This document shows positions 49,623-58,839 of a stretch of 64,000 bases of DNA, in pieces. Positions within the stretch are counted from its first letter, which is position 1, and every line of letters starts with the position of its first letter. A program made the position numbers and the translations under genes. Origin of the DNA: UBA1952 sp965246785 (lineage in GTDB: Bacteria; Bacteroidota; Bacteroidia; Chitinophagales; Chitinophagaceae); assembly GCA_965246785.1 (NCBI GenBank), contig CBDFFM010000027.1:62001-126000 (forward strand), read 5' to 3'. Below the pieces are notes generated by a model. It made no database searches. It was given only the letters and a program-made list of their open reading frames with translations, and had not been told where the DNA came from.

Positions 49623-52364
49623 ATGGCTGACTACTCTTTCATTTCAAACGCACATCCGCAATTCATAGAAGGGCTTTACACTGACTACCTTGAAAACCCC
49701 GATGGCATAGACCCGGAATGGGCCTCGTTTTTTAAAGGCTTTGATTATGCGTCCGGCCGTAACGGTGGCAGCACGGGCGTAGCTGGCGGCAAAGCGGTTG
49801 ATGCCGAACAGGTAATGAAGGAGTTTGGCGTGTTCCGCATGATACGCGCCTACCGCAAGCGCGGCCACCTGCTGGCTACCACCAATCCCATCCGGCCCCG
49901 CAAAGACCGCAAGCCTTTCCTGAATATGGAAGACTTCGGGCTCAGTGAAGCGGATATGGATACGGCTTTTGCCGCAGGCTGGTACATCAAACAGCAGGGC
50001 GCGAAGCTGCGCGATATCGTAGCCTTTCTAAAGAAAACTTACGCGGGCGATGCGGGTATCGAGTACACTTACATTACCGACAAGAACAAGAGCAACTGGG
50101 TAGAAAAAGAATTTGAGGCCAGCCAGAACCGCGAGCTGAGCGTGGAGCAGAAAAAGCGCATACTGGAGAAGCTCAACGAGGGCGTCATCTTTGAAAAGTT
50201 CCTGCACACGAAGTATATCGGCCAGAAGCGCTTTTCGCTGGAAGGCGGTGAGAGCACCATTCCCGCGCTGGACACGATGATTAATGAGGCGGCCGGGGCG
50301 GACGTGAAAGAAGTCGTCATCGGCATGGCGCACCGCGGGCGGCTGAATGTGCTGGCCAATACGCTCGGCAAGACGTACGAGCAGATTTTCTCCGAGTTTG
50401 AAGGCAATATGCCGACGGACACCACCATGGGCTCCGGCGATGTGAAGTATCACCTGGGCTTCCGGCATACACATAAAACTCCGGCAGGAAAAGAAATCAA
50501 CGTTCAGCTATGCCCGAATCCCTCACACTTAGAAGTAGTTGACCCGGTTGTTGCCGGCTTTGCCCGCGCCAAGGCGGATACGCTTTACAGCAATGAGTAC
50601 GACCGCGTGCTGCCTATCCTCATCCACGGCGATGCTGCGGTGGCTGGGCAGGGCGTTGTGTATGAATTGTTGCAAATGAGCAAGCTGGAAGGCTACGCCG
50701 TCGGCGGCACGATTCACTTCGTCATCAACAACCAGATTGGTTTCACAACCGATTTTGACGATGCCCGCTCATCCGACTATTGTACAAGCGTAGCCGCAAT
50801 GGTGCAAGCGCCAGTACTGCATGTAAATGGCGACGATCCCGAAGCGGTAGTGAAGGCGGCAATGCTTGCGGTCAAATACCGGCAGGAGTTCAATGAGGAC
50901 ATCTTCATTGATATGGTCTGCTACCGCCGCCACGGACACAACGAGGGCGACGACCCCGCTTTCACGCAGCCCACGCTCTACGACCTGATTAAGAAGCATC
51001 CGAACCCGCGCGAAGTTTATAACGAAGCGCTTATTAAGCGCGGCGATGTGGACGCTGAGCTGGCTAAGGAGATGGAAGCGTCATTCTGGAAAACCCTTCA
51101 GGACCGCTTAGACGAAATCAAGCAAAAGCCGATTCCTTACGCCCTTCAGGCGCCCGAAGAAGCATGGAGCAAGATGGCCCGCGCTATTGACGACAATTTC
51201 AAGAAGTCGCCCGATACGGGCATCCCTAAAGAAGAAGTGGAGCGCATCTTCCGACTGCTGATGCGAGTGCCGGAAGGCTTTGAGCCGCTGCGCAAAATCG
51301 GCAAGCTGCTGGAGGAAAAGGTGAAGCTGTTTGAAATGGAAGGCAAGCTGGACTGGGCGTCCGGTGAGTTGCTGGCGTACGCATCCCTGCTGGCTGATGG
51401 ACGCGACATTCGGTTCAGCGGTCAGGACGTGCAGCGAGGCACCTTTAGCCACCGCCACGCTATTCTTCACGATGAACAGACAAACGCGGAGTACAACCGG
51501 GTAGACGCAGCGAGCAAAAACGGCTCCCGTTTCCACATCTACAACTCCTTGCTTTCGGAGTTTGCAGTGCTCGGCTTTGAGTATGGCTATTCCATTGCCA
51601 ATCCTTCAACACTCACCATCTGGGAAGCCCAGTTTGGCGATTTTGCCAATGGCTGCCAGACGGTGATTGACCAGTACATCGCCTCTGCCGAGACGAAATG
51701 GCAAAAGATGAGCGGCCTCGTGATGCTGCTCCCGCACGGCTATGAGGGCCAGGGGCCGGAGCACTCTTCCGCGCGCATGGAGCGCTTCCTGCAGCTCTGC
51801 GCGGAGAACAATATGATTGTGACCAACATCACAACAGCCGCTAATTTCTTCCATGCGATGCGCCGTCAACTCGCCTGGAATTTCCGCCTGCCGCTTATCA
51901 ACTTTTCGCCAAAAGCCAACCTGCGCCTGAACCGCGCTTATTCATCAATAGACGAATTTACAAGCGGTGGATTTAAAGAGGTAATTGACGATGCAACAAT
52001 CACGGAGCCGGGTGCTGTGAAGCGTGTAGTGCTCTGCTCCGGCAAAGTATTCTACGACCTTTCTGAAAAGCAGGCGGCAGAAAATCGTACCGACGTGGCG
52101 CTTGTTCGCTTAGAGCAGATTCATCCGCTGCCTGCGGAGCAATTAAAGGCTTTGCAGGAGAAGTACGCGAAGGCGGAATGGATTTGGGTGCAGGAAGAAC
52201 CGCTTAATGCCGGTGCCGCGTCTTTCTTGAGGATGAATTGCGAGATTCCGTTCAAAAAGATTATTTCCCGTGGACTGAGGGCAGCCTCTGCTACAGGCTT
52301 CTCCAAGAAGCATGCTCAGGAGCAGACAGCTATTCTGGAAGAGGCGCTTGCAGTTAATGTGTAG
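49623..52364 (+). CDS. sucA: 2-oxoglutarate dehydrogenase E1 component
   Basis: 913 residues, full length. Thiamine-diphosphate enzyme that decarboxylates 2-oxoglutarate in the citric acid cycle and passes the succinyl group to E2. Visible: the N-terminal binding segment FISNAHPQFIEGLYTDYLENP, IGMAHRGRLNVLANTLGK near 236, GDAAVAGQGVVYELLQMS near 340, and the C-terminal LPHGYEGQGPEHSSARMERFLQL near 705. sucB is not adjacent. Starts from ATG 49623 after the -7 element. Confidence 0.97.
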   Translation: MADYSFISNAHPQFIEGLYTDYLENPDGIDPEWASFFKGFDYASGRNGGSTGVAGGKAVDAEQVMKEFGVFRMIRAYRKRGHLLATTNPIRPRKDRKPFLNMEDFGLSEADMDTAFAAGWYIKQQGAKLRDIVAFLKKTYAGDAGIEYTYITDKNKSNWVEKEFEASQNRELSVEQKKRILEKLNEGVIFEKFLHTKYIGQKRFSLEGGESTIPALDTMINEAAGADVKEVVIGMAHRGRLNVLANTLGKTYEQIFSEFEGNMPTDTTMGSGDVKYHLGFRHTHKTPAGKEINVQLCPNPSHLEVVDPVVAGFARAKADTLYSNEYDRVLPILIHGDAAVAGQGVVYELLQMSKLEGYAVGGTIHFVINNQIGFTTDFDDARSSDYCTSVAAMVQAPVLHVNGDDPEAVVKAAMLAVKYRQEFNEDIFIDMVCYRRHGHNEGDDPAFTQPTLYDLIKKHPNPREVYNEALIKRGDVDAELAKEMEASFWKTLQDRLDEIKQKPIPYALQAPEEAWSKMARAIDDNFKKSPDTGIPKEEVERIFRLLMRVPEGFEPLRKIGKLLEEKVKLFEMEGKLDWASGELLAYASLLADGRDIRFSGQDVQRGTFSHRHAILHDEQTNAEYNRVDAASKNGSRFHIYNSLLSEFAVLGFEYGYSIANPSTLTIWEAQFGDFANGCQTVIDQYIASAETKWQKMSGLVMLLPHGYEGQGPEHSSARMERFLQLCAENNMIVTNITTAANFFHAMRRQLAWNFRLPLINFSPKANLRLNRAYSSIDEFTSGGFKEVIDDATITEPGAVKRVVLCSGKVFYDLSEKQAAENRTDVALVRLEQIHPLPAEQLKALQEKYAKAEWIWVQEEPLNAGAASFLRMNCEIPFKKIISRGLRAASATGFSKKHAQEQTAILEEALAVNV

Positions 52365-52589
52365 CAATGACCGACGTGTCCAATGACGCATTAGAGGATT
52401 CGTCTTTTACTCAGTTGGATAGTTCCAAGATGAGGTAGGCTGTATTTGATTAAGATAGCCGGATTGACGTGGTATCTCGTGCGCAATGAATTGAATAAAG
52501 TTGAATAAACATGGGTTAAGCACCTTTAATAAGCTATGCTAAATAACCCGAACTGGACGACAAATGTCCGGTGCCGCGATCATCATTCG

Positions 52590-52597
52590 TAAATTTG
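52590..52597 (+). promoter_or_regulatory. Exact -7 element TAAATTTG ahead of uvrA
   Basis: Matches TAnnTTTG, 14 nt before the uvrA ATG at 52612. The -33 TTTG is not seen at standard spacing. Confidence 0.45.
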
Positions 52598-52611
52598 AGA
52601 TTCCCATTTTT

Positions 52612-55509
52612 ATGACTGAAAAGAAAGCCGCCCTCGCAGACCGCGGAGGCATGATAGAGGTGCTCGGCGCGCGCGTGCACAACCTCAAAAACATTGACGT
52701 TTCCATTCCCAAAAACCAGCTTGTCGTTATCACCGGGATTTCAGGTTCGGGTAAAAGCTCGCTGGCGTTTGATACCATTTTTGCGGAAGGCCAGCGGCGT
52801 TATATGGAGAGCTTCGCCGCTTATGCCCGTCAGTTTATGGGTGACCTTGACCGGCCGGATGTGGATAAGGTAAGCGGCCTATCGCCGGTTATTTCCATTG
52901 AGCAGAAAACGACGAACCGCAACCCGCGCTCAACCGTAGGTACAGTGACGGAAGTGTATGACTTCATGCGCCTGTTTTACGCGCGTGTGGCGGAAGCATT
53001 TTCCTACAATACCGGCAAAAGCATGGCGCGCTTCTCTGAAGACGAAATCGTGGCGCACATTCGGGAGAATATGGCGGGCAAGCGTATCATTTTGCTGGCG
53101 CCGATTGTGCGCGGGCGGAAAGGGCACTACCGCGAGCTGTTTGAGCAGTTGCGCAAGCAAGGCTACCTGAAAGTTCGTGTGGACGGCGAGGTGAAGGATT
53201 TGAAAGAGAAGATGCAGGTTGACCGCTATAAGATTCATGATATTGAGGCCGTTGTTGACCGCATTGTGGTGGATGATGAAAGCGCGGCACGCCTCAGCCA
53301 AAGTGTGCAGCAAGCGCTGGGCGCGGGTAAGGAGCTGATGTTTGTGTTGAATGCTGACACGGATAAACTGAACCAATACAGCAAGGAGCTGATGTGTGCC
53401 GAGACGGGCATTTCTTACGAAGAGCCTTCGCCGAACACTTTTTCATTCAACTCGCCTTATGGCGCGTGCCCGAGGTGCAAAGGCCTTGGCAGCGTCTATC
53501 AGGTGAACATGGAAGAAGTGGTGCCCGACCCGTCCAAGAGCATCAAGGACGGTGCGATTGTGCCGCTTGGCGGCGAGCGTGATTCCTGGACATTCAATCA
53601 GGCGCTGACTTTCGCGAAGCGAAATAAAATCTCCACAAACGAGCCATTCTCCTCGCTGTCTGACAAGCACCGTAACATGCTGCTGTTCGGGAATGAGGAA
53701 GGGGCAATTACCTACTCGGCAGACGGTGTTGATAATTATGTCGCTGCAGTTACGCAGCACAATTTTGAGGGCGTCGTAAACACGGTGCTTCGCTATTTCA
53801 ATGAAAGCTCGTCAGAAGCCATTCGCGAATGGGCGGAAGGATTTATGTTACTCCAAAGCTGCCCGACGTGCCACGGCGCGCGCCTGAAAAAAGAAAGCCT
53901 TTGGTTTAAGATTGACGGTAAGAATATCTCGGAGCTGGCTACCCTTTCGCTGGAAGGCCTGCGCGATTGGCTGGAAGGCTTGGAAGAGCGACTGAACAAG
54001 AAGCAAAATGTAATCGCCAAAGACATTCTCAAAGAAATCCGCGACCGGCTTTTCTTTCTTTTAGACGTAGGCCTGCATTATCTCACCCTAGACCGCCCCA
54101 CCCGCACGCTGTCCGGCGGCGAAAGCCAACGCATCCGTCTTGCCACGCAAATCGGCTCGCAGCTTACAGGCATCACCTACATTTTGGATGAGCCGTCTAT
54201 CGGCCTGCATCAGCGGGATAATCAGCGCCTGATTACTGCGCTGAAGGCGCTGCGTGATGGCGGCAACTCCGTGCTGGTTGTAGAGCACGATAAAGACATC
54301 ATGCTAGCTGCCGACCACCTCATTGACGTCGGGCCGAATGCAGGCTGGCATGGCGGGCGCATTGTAAGCCAAGGCACGCCGGAAGAAATGCTGGCGGGCG
54401 ACACAACTACCGCCGGCTACCTGAATGGCCGCCTGAGTATAGAAATACCTAAAGAGCGGCGCAAAGGGAATGGGGCATTTATTAAGCTGAAAGGCGTAAC
54501 CGGCAACAACCTTAAAAATGTCGGTATTGAATTGCCGCTTGGGACGTTTATCGCGGTCACAGGCGTTTCAGGAAGCGGTAAGAGCACGCTGATAAATGAA
54601 ACGCTCTACCCGATTCTCGGCAGGCACTGCTTCCACAATTTTAAGGCGCAGCCGATGCCTTACAAAAAGCTGGAAGGGCTGGAGCATATTGATAAGGTGA
54701 TAGAGATTGACCAAAGCCCGATTGGTCGGACGCCGCGCTCTAATCCCGCTACTTATTGCGGCTGGTTCACCGAAATCCGCAGCCTCTTTGCGCAGGTGCC
54801 GGAGGCTAAGATTCGCGGCTACAATGCTGGGCGTTTTTCTTTCAATGTGAAAGACGGGCGCTGCGAGGAATGCCGTGGCGGGGGCATCAAGGTGATTGAG
54901 ATGAACTTCCTGCCAGACGTGTATGTGCCGTGCGATAAGTGCATGGGCCGCCGCTATAACCGCGAGACGCTGGAAATCCGCTACAAGGGCAAGAGCATTG
55001 CCGACGTGCTGGACATGACGGTGGATGATGCGGTGGAGTTTTTCGTCAACGTTCCATGGTTGCACCGCCGCATCAAGGCGTTGCAGGACGTGGGGCTTGG
55101 CTACGTTACAATCGGGCAAAACGCAGTGACACTCTCCGGCGGTGAGGCACAGCGGGTGAAGCTGGCGACCGAGCTAGGTAAGCGCGATACCGGAAAGACG
55201 ATTTACATCCTGGACGAGCCTACAACAGGCCTGCACTTCCAAGACATTCAACACTTACTGGCTGTCCTCAATCGCCTTGCCGACCGCGGCAACACAGTGC
55301 TCGTGATTGAGCACAATATGGACGTGATTAAGGTAGCCGACTACGTAATAGACATGGGGCCGGAAGGTGGCGGAGGCGGTGGGACGGTGGTTGCTACCGG
55401 CACGCCAGAGGATATTGCGAAGGTGGCTGCGAGCCATACGGGGCGGTATCTGAAGGAGGAATTGAAGCCGGTTATACCTGCGCCTGCTAAAAAGAAGAAA
55501 GCCGCTTGA
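52612..55509 (+). CDS. uvrA: Excinuclease ABC subunit A
   Basis: 965 residues from ATG 52612; an earlier in-frame start at 52564 would add sequence before the -7 element. UvrA recognises DNA damage and loads UvrB in nucleotide excision repair. Two ABC cassettes with Walker A TGISGSGKSS near 41 and TGVSGSGKST near 651. Zinc modules CPRCKGLG, CPTCHGARL and CEECRGGGIKVIEM ... CDKCMGRRYN, and signature LSGGESQRI/LSGGEAQRV. Ends with a Pro/Lys tail. A dispersed palindrome follows 39 bp after the stop. Confidence 0.96.
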   Translation: MTEKKAALADRGGMIEVLGARVHNLKNIDVSIPKNQLVVITGISGSGKSSLAFDTIFAEGQRRYMESFAAYARQFMGDLDRPDVDKVSGLSPVISIEQKTTNRNPRSTVGTVTEVYDFMRLFYARVAEAFSYNTGKSMARFSEDEIVAHIRENMAGKRIILLAPIVRGRKGHYRELFEQLRKQGYLKVRVDGEVKDLKEKMQVDRYKIHDIEAVVDRIVVDDESAARLSQSVQQALGAGKELMFVLNADTDKLNQYSKELMCAETGISYEEPSPNTFSFNSPYGACPRCKGLGSVYQVNMEEVVPDPSKSIKDGAIVPLGGERDSWTFNQALTFAKRNKISTNEPFSSLSDKHRNMLLFGNEEGAITYSADGVDNYVAAVTQHNFEGVVNTVLRYFNESSSEAIREWAEGFMLLQSCPTCHGARLKKESLWFKIDGKNISELATLSLEGLRDWLEGLEERLNKKQNVIAKDILKEIRDRLFFLLDVGLHYLTLDRPTRTLSGGESQRIRLATQIGSQLTGITYILDEPSIGLHQRDNQRLITALKALRDGGNSVLVVEHDKDIMLAADHLIDVGPNAGWHGGRIVSQGTPEEMLAGDTTTAGYLNGRLSIEIPKERRKGNGAFIKLKGVTGNNLKNVGIELPLGTFIAVTGVSGSGKSTLINETLYPILGRHCFHNFKAQPMPYKKLEGLEHIDKVIEIDQSPIGRTPRSNPATYCGWFTEIRSLFAQVPEAKIRGYNAGRFSFNVKDGRCEECRGGGIKVIEMNFLPDVYVPCDKCMGRRYNRETLEIRYKGKSIADVLDMTVDDAVEFFVNVPWLHRRIKALQDVGLGYVTIGQNAVTLSGGEAQRVKLATELGKRDTGKTIYILDEPTTGLHFQDIQHLLAVLNRLADRGNTVLVIEHNMDVIKVADYVIDMGPEGGGGGGTVVATGTPEDIAKVAASHTGRYLKEELKPVIPAPAKKKKAA

Positions 55510-55548
55510 CCAAGTCCATAACTGCCAGAACAGATGCGATACAGTTCC

Positions 55549-55637
55549 TGTCATTGCGGGCTTAACCGGCAATCTGCTTAATCTTGCTACGCACTCATTG
55601 GAGCACCAACGGATTGCGGCTCAAGGCCGCAATGACA
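55549..55637. repeat. Dispersed palindrome, copy 2 (diverged)
   Basis: Left arm 55549-55577 (TGTCATTGCGGGCTTAACC...) and right arm 55611-55637 (...GGCCGCAATGACA) are imperfect inverted copies, aligning with the perfect element at 31072-31161. Both copies lie about 40-46 bp after a long plus-strand DNA-maintenance gene. Confidence 0.8.
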
Positions 55638-55682
55638 GCCATGATTAGGCTTTCGTAAAACCTCCTCGTCTCCGTCCATCAA

Positions 55683-55731
55683 TTCAACAACTGTCCAACA
55701 ATCATCCAACCATGTCCAACAACCGTCCAAC
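55683..55731. repeat. 11-bp-period repeat overlapping a start codon
   Basis: TCCAAC or TTCAAC at 55683, 55694, 55705, 55715 and 55726, spaced 11, 11, 10 and 11 bp. The ATG of the next gene (55712) is inside, and its first residues (MSNNRPTT) are encoded by the repeat. Confidence 0.65.
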
Positions 55732-56911
55732 GACCACTCCCGCCAAATTCTTCCTGCGCAAAAAAATCTCCGACCGCGTCATCTTGGGCCACCCGTGGAT
55801 ATTCGGCAATGAGCTGGGCGAGCACGATGGCGATGCGCAGCCGGGCGATATAGTGGATGTGCATTCCTCCACCGGCTCCTTCGTTGGCCGCGGATATTAC
55901 AATCCCGCTTCGCAAATCCGCATCCGTCTTGTAACGCGGGAGAAAGACGAAATAGTAGATGCCGGCTTCTTTAAGCGCCGCATTCAGCAGGCCTGGGATT
56001 ATCGCAAAACAATTGGCTATACCGAAAACTGCCGCCTTATCTTCGGCGAGGCCGAAATGATGCCGGCCCTCATCATTGACAAGTTTGGCGATTACTTCGT
56101 CATTCAGACGCTGGCCCTCGGTATGGACATCTGGAAGGATGCCATTGTAGCAGCATTACAGGAAATCTTTTCGCCGAAAGGCATCTATGAGCGCAATGAC
56201 GTGCCCGTCCGGGAACTGGAAGGCCTGCCGCAGCAGAAAGGCTTTTTGTCCGCGCCTTTTGACACAAACCTCGTCATCAACGAAAACGGCCTCCGCTTTC
56301 GTGTGGACATTGAGAACGGCCAAAAAACCGGCTACTTCTTAGACCAGCAGGATAACCGCCGCGCGATTGAGCACATCGTTAAAGGCGCAGAGGTGCTGGG
56401 CGCATTCACTTACACCGGCACCTTTGAAATTCACGCCGCGCATTACGGCGCCAAGTCTGTGCTGGGGCTTGACATTTCAGAGAACGCCGTTGCACAGGCG
56501 AATAAGAATGCTACGCTGAACGGCGTGGCAGACCGCTGCCGCTTTGAAGCAATGAACGCATTTGACGTGCTGAAGCAATGGGGCAAGGACGGCCGCAAGT
56601 ATGACGTAGTAATGCTGGACCCACCTGCTTTTACTAAGAGCCGCGAAAACATTCAGAAAGCCATTACCGGCTATAAGGAAATCAATCTTCGCGGCATGAA
56701 ACTCATTCGGCCCGGCGGCTTCCTTGTCACTTCCTCCTGCACTAACCTTGTTCCGCCGGAAATGTTCTTGGACATTATCGGCATGGCGGCAAAGGATGCA
56801 AGGCGAACACTGAGACAGGTTACTTATCAGACGCAGTCAAGCGACCATCCGATTCTCTGGAATGTCCCGAATACTAAATACCTGAAGTTTTTGATTGTGC
56901 AGGTTCTTTAA
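55712..56911 (+). CDS. RlmI-like 23S rRNA (cytosine) methyltransferase
   Basis: 399 residues. N-terminal PUA-like domain (ISDRVILGHPWIFGNEL, residues ~15-90), then a class I methyltransferase: VLGAFTYTGTFEIHAAHYGAKSVLGLDIS near 230-258, VVMLDPPAFTKSRE near 303, and VTSSCTNLVPPE near 343. This is the RlmI/RlmK layout, methylating C1962 in E. coli 23S rRNA. The first eight residues come from the overlapping repeat and are unlikely to be part of the fold. Confidence 0.88.
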   Translation: MSNNRPTTTPAKFFLRKKISDRVILGHPWIFGNELGEHDGDAQPGDIVDVHSSTGSFVGRGYYNPASQIRIRLVTREKDEIVDAGFFKRRIQQAWDYRKTIGYTENCRLIFGEAEMMPALIIDKFGDYFVIQTLALGMDIWKDAIVAALQEIFSPKGIYERNDVPVRELEGLPQQKGFLSAPFDTNLVINENGLRFRVDIENGQKTGYFLDQQDNRRAIEHIVKGAEVLGAFTYTGTFEIHAAHYGAKSVLGLDISENAVAQANKNATLNGVADRCRFEAMNAFDVLKQWGKDGRKYDVVMLDPPAFTKSRENIQKAITGYKEINLRGMKLIRPGGFLVTSSCTNLVPPEMFLDIIGMAAKDARRTLRQVTYQTQSSDHPILWNVPNTKYLKFLIVQVL

Positions 56912-56942
56912 TGCAAAATTGAAAATGCAAAAGGGCTAAAAG

Positions 56943-56976
56943 AAAAGCGGCGCTTGATTACTCAAGCGCCGCTTTT
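56943..56976. terminator. Bidirectional intrinsic terminator
   Basis: A 15-bp perfect stem (56943-56957 and 56962-56976, core GCGGCGCTTGA) with the loop TTAC and A4/T4 ends. It separates the convergent methyltransferase gene and the secreted repeat-protein gene. AAAATTGAAAATGC-type words flank it. Confidence 0.88.
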
Positions 56977-57003
56977 GAATTTTACATTTTGAATTTTACA
57001 TTC

Positions 57004-57552
57004 CTACAGCTGGTTGTAAATCTTCACATCTGTGCTGCGCGGGATGCCATAGAACTGGAAGGTCTTGCGACGGAAGCCCTTCTTATAATAGGCATCCGTA
57101 TTGCTTTCTTCCGCAATCGTCATCCAGTCATTATTACGCGGGTTGCTCCAGCGATAGACGGCTATTGTATTTGGGCCGCGGCGGGTGCCGGCATAGAACT
57201 GCAGCTTCTTGCTCGTGTAGCCCATCTTGGTCATCTGGTCGTCGGTGAACTCATCCTCCGCCATTGACACTTGGTCTTTTGTAGTAGGGTTCATCCAGCT
57301 ATACACTGCTACGCGGTTCGGACCGGCAGAGCGATAAGCTGTGAAGAGCATCGTTTTGTCTTCCCAACCCCAGTTGAGCATTTGGCCGTCCTGGTATTCG
57401 CCTTCGGCAACGGTTTCAAACGTGCGGTCGGTGCTGTTGTACCAACGGAATACATTGACCAGTTCATCGTTGCCACGGTCTTGTGCCTGCGCGTTGTTGA
57501 TACCGGCGGCGCCTGCTACGAGCGCGGAAAGAAGAAGGAGCGTTTTTTTCAT
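57004..57552 (-). CDS. Secreted protein with three ~45-residue repeats (DUF5648-like)
   Basis: 182 residues. Signal peptide MKKTLLLLSALVAGAAGINNAQAQ. Three repeats begin VFRWYNSTDRTFETVAEGEY, VYSWMNPTTKDQVSMAEDEF and VYRWSNPRNNDWMTIAEES; each ends in a phrase such as LQFYA or FQFYG. The pattern resembles the DUF5648 repeat (VYRxYN...) of secreted proteins, but the usual HFYT is degenerate. Probably periplasmic or extracellular. No enzyme motif. Confidence 0.75.
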   Translation of the reverse strand: MKKTLLLLSALVAGAAGINNAQAQDRGNDELVNVFRWYNSTDRTFETVAEGEYQDGQMLNWGWEDKTMLFTAYRSAGPNRVAVYSWMNPTTKDQVSMAEDEFTDDQMTKMGYTSKKLQFYAGTRRGPNTIAVYRWSNPRNNDWMTIAEESNTDAYYKKGFRRKTFQFYGIPRSTDVKIYNQL

Positions 57553-57640
57553 GGAGAGACTCTGTCTGTGTTTTTAATCGCGTCCAAAATACAGCAAAAA
57601 TTTCCGGTAGTGCAAGAGGGCTGGGAAAAAAGTTTTTTAA

Positions 57641-58351
57641 TCACAAGCCGGCAACGGCTTTTTGGCGTTTTTTCCGGCCTTCAAAAAAGCACAATCCCCA
57701 CACATTGCCAAGGATAAGCAGCATGCCATAAAACACGTCCTCAGCGGGAATGGTATAAATGCGCAGCCCAATATTCTCGCCATCATCATAGAGAACCACC
57801 GGTAAATTTGTTAGTAAGCCATTGACAATCAAAAACGGAACTAGGCATACGGCGTAAGCAAGCAGAAACCGGTCGGCGCGAAATAATGGCGCATGTTGGC
57901 GCAATACAAAGGCCAGCAGCAAGGCAATGCCACAGCCACAAAGCGCGGAGCAGGTATAAGCCCGGGAAAAGTTGAGCATCCCGATAATTAATACCACTGC
58001 CGCCAGCCCGACCAGCCATTGCCACCCGCCATCCGCGCCTTTTGGCGAAAAGTAGGCATTGAGCGTAGCGTAGATAAAAGCGCAGGAGTATGGCACCACT
58101 AGAAAAAACAGCCATTCCTCCAGTGGCAGACCCGCGAGGCGATACGGCAGCGTGTATTCCCGGCTAAACCACCATACTCCCTGCGCTGTGAACAGAATAT
58201 CCCACAGAATAAAAACGGCTCCGGTAATCAGCATTCCCGGCCAAAGCGAGGACCACAGCTTGAAAAAGGCGACTTTCTTATCAAAGGAAAAGAGCAGTGG
58301 GAAGAAGAGCGTGCCTGCGTCTATCAGCAGGTAAGTGTAATGCGGATTCAT
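57641..58351 (-). CDS. Lycopene cyclase domain protein (CrtYcd-like)
   Basis: 236 residues with about seven membrane helices in two related halves. The two motifs LPLEEWLFFLVVPYSCAF near 72 and TIPAEDVFYGMLLILGN near 200 are the P-E-E/D motifs of the CrtYc/CrtYd-type lycopene cyclase. This fused form makes beta-carotene rings. Inner membrane. Overlaps crtZ by 4 bp, so the two are coupled. Confidence 0.88.
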   Translation of the reverse strand: MNPHYTYLLIDAGTLFFPLLFSFDKKVAFFKLWSSLWPGMLITGAVFILWDILFTAQGVWWFSREYTLPYRLAGLPLEEWLFFLVVPYSCAFIYATLNAYFSPKGADGGWQWLVGLAAVVLIIGMLNFSRAYTCSALCGCGIALLLAFVLRQHAPLFRADRFLLAYAVCLVPFLIVNGLLTNLPVVLYDDGENIGLRIYTIPAEDVFYGMLLILGNVWGLCFFEGRKKRQKAVAGL

Positions 58352-58839
58352 GCGGCATTCCGCCCGCTTTTTACGCGCACCTCGTCCGCCAGAATTTTAT
58401 CCCAATACCGCCGGGGCACAATCAGCAGGCCGAAGGATTCACCAGCTTCTTTGCCCGTGTGCTTATGGTGCATCTTATGCGCCCAGCGCAGCACTTTAAT
58501 GTAGCGGTTCTTGGAACGGGTAAACCATTTGAAGCGCTGATGAATGACCACGTCGTGCACCAAGAAATAGCAGACGCCGTAGAGTAAAATGCCGATGCCA
58601 AACCAGAACAGCCACCAAAGCCCATACATAGAGCCGAACATCGTGCACAACCAGCAAGGCACCGCGAAAATGAGGAAGAAGGCGTCGTTTTTCTGAAAAG
58701 GATGATATCCGCCCTGATGATGGTCATTGTGCAGTCCCCAGAGCGGGCCGTGCATGAGGTATTTATGTGCCGTCCATGCTGCGCCTTCCATCAGCAGGAA
58801 GGCCAGCACCGTCATTCCAATGTTCACAAGCCAGTTCAT
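58348..58839 (-). CDS. crtZ: Beta-carotene hydroxylase
   Basis: 163 residues from Met 58839 (MNWLVNIGM). Four membrane segments and the histidine clusters of the fatty-acid hydroxylase superfamily: AHKYLMHG, HNDHHQGG, VHDVVIHQR and HKMHHKHTG, which bind the di-iron centre. It hydroxylates C3 of the beta ring (zeaxanthin-type product). A 5'-longer reading from 59001 overlaps the cruF-like gene. Overlaps its upstream neighbour by 4 bp. Confidence 0.92.
   Translation of the reverse strand: MNWLVNIGMTVLAFLLMEGAAWTAHKYLMHGPLWGLHNDHHQGGYHPFQKNDAFFLIFAVPCWLCTMFGSMYGLWWLFWFGIGILLYGVCYFLVHDVVIHQRFKWFTRSKNRYIKVLRWAHKMHHKHTGKEAGESFGLLIVPRRYWDKILADEVRVKSGRNAA

Noticed and set aside
52365..52611. A small gene or terminator between sucA and uvrA
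   Set aside because: No open frame with coding character and no stable hairpin with a U tract was seen; only the -7 element before uvrA is supported.
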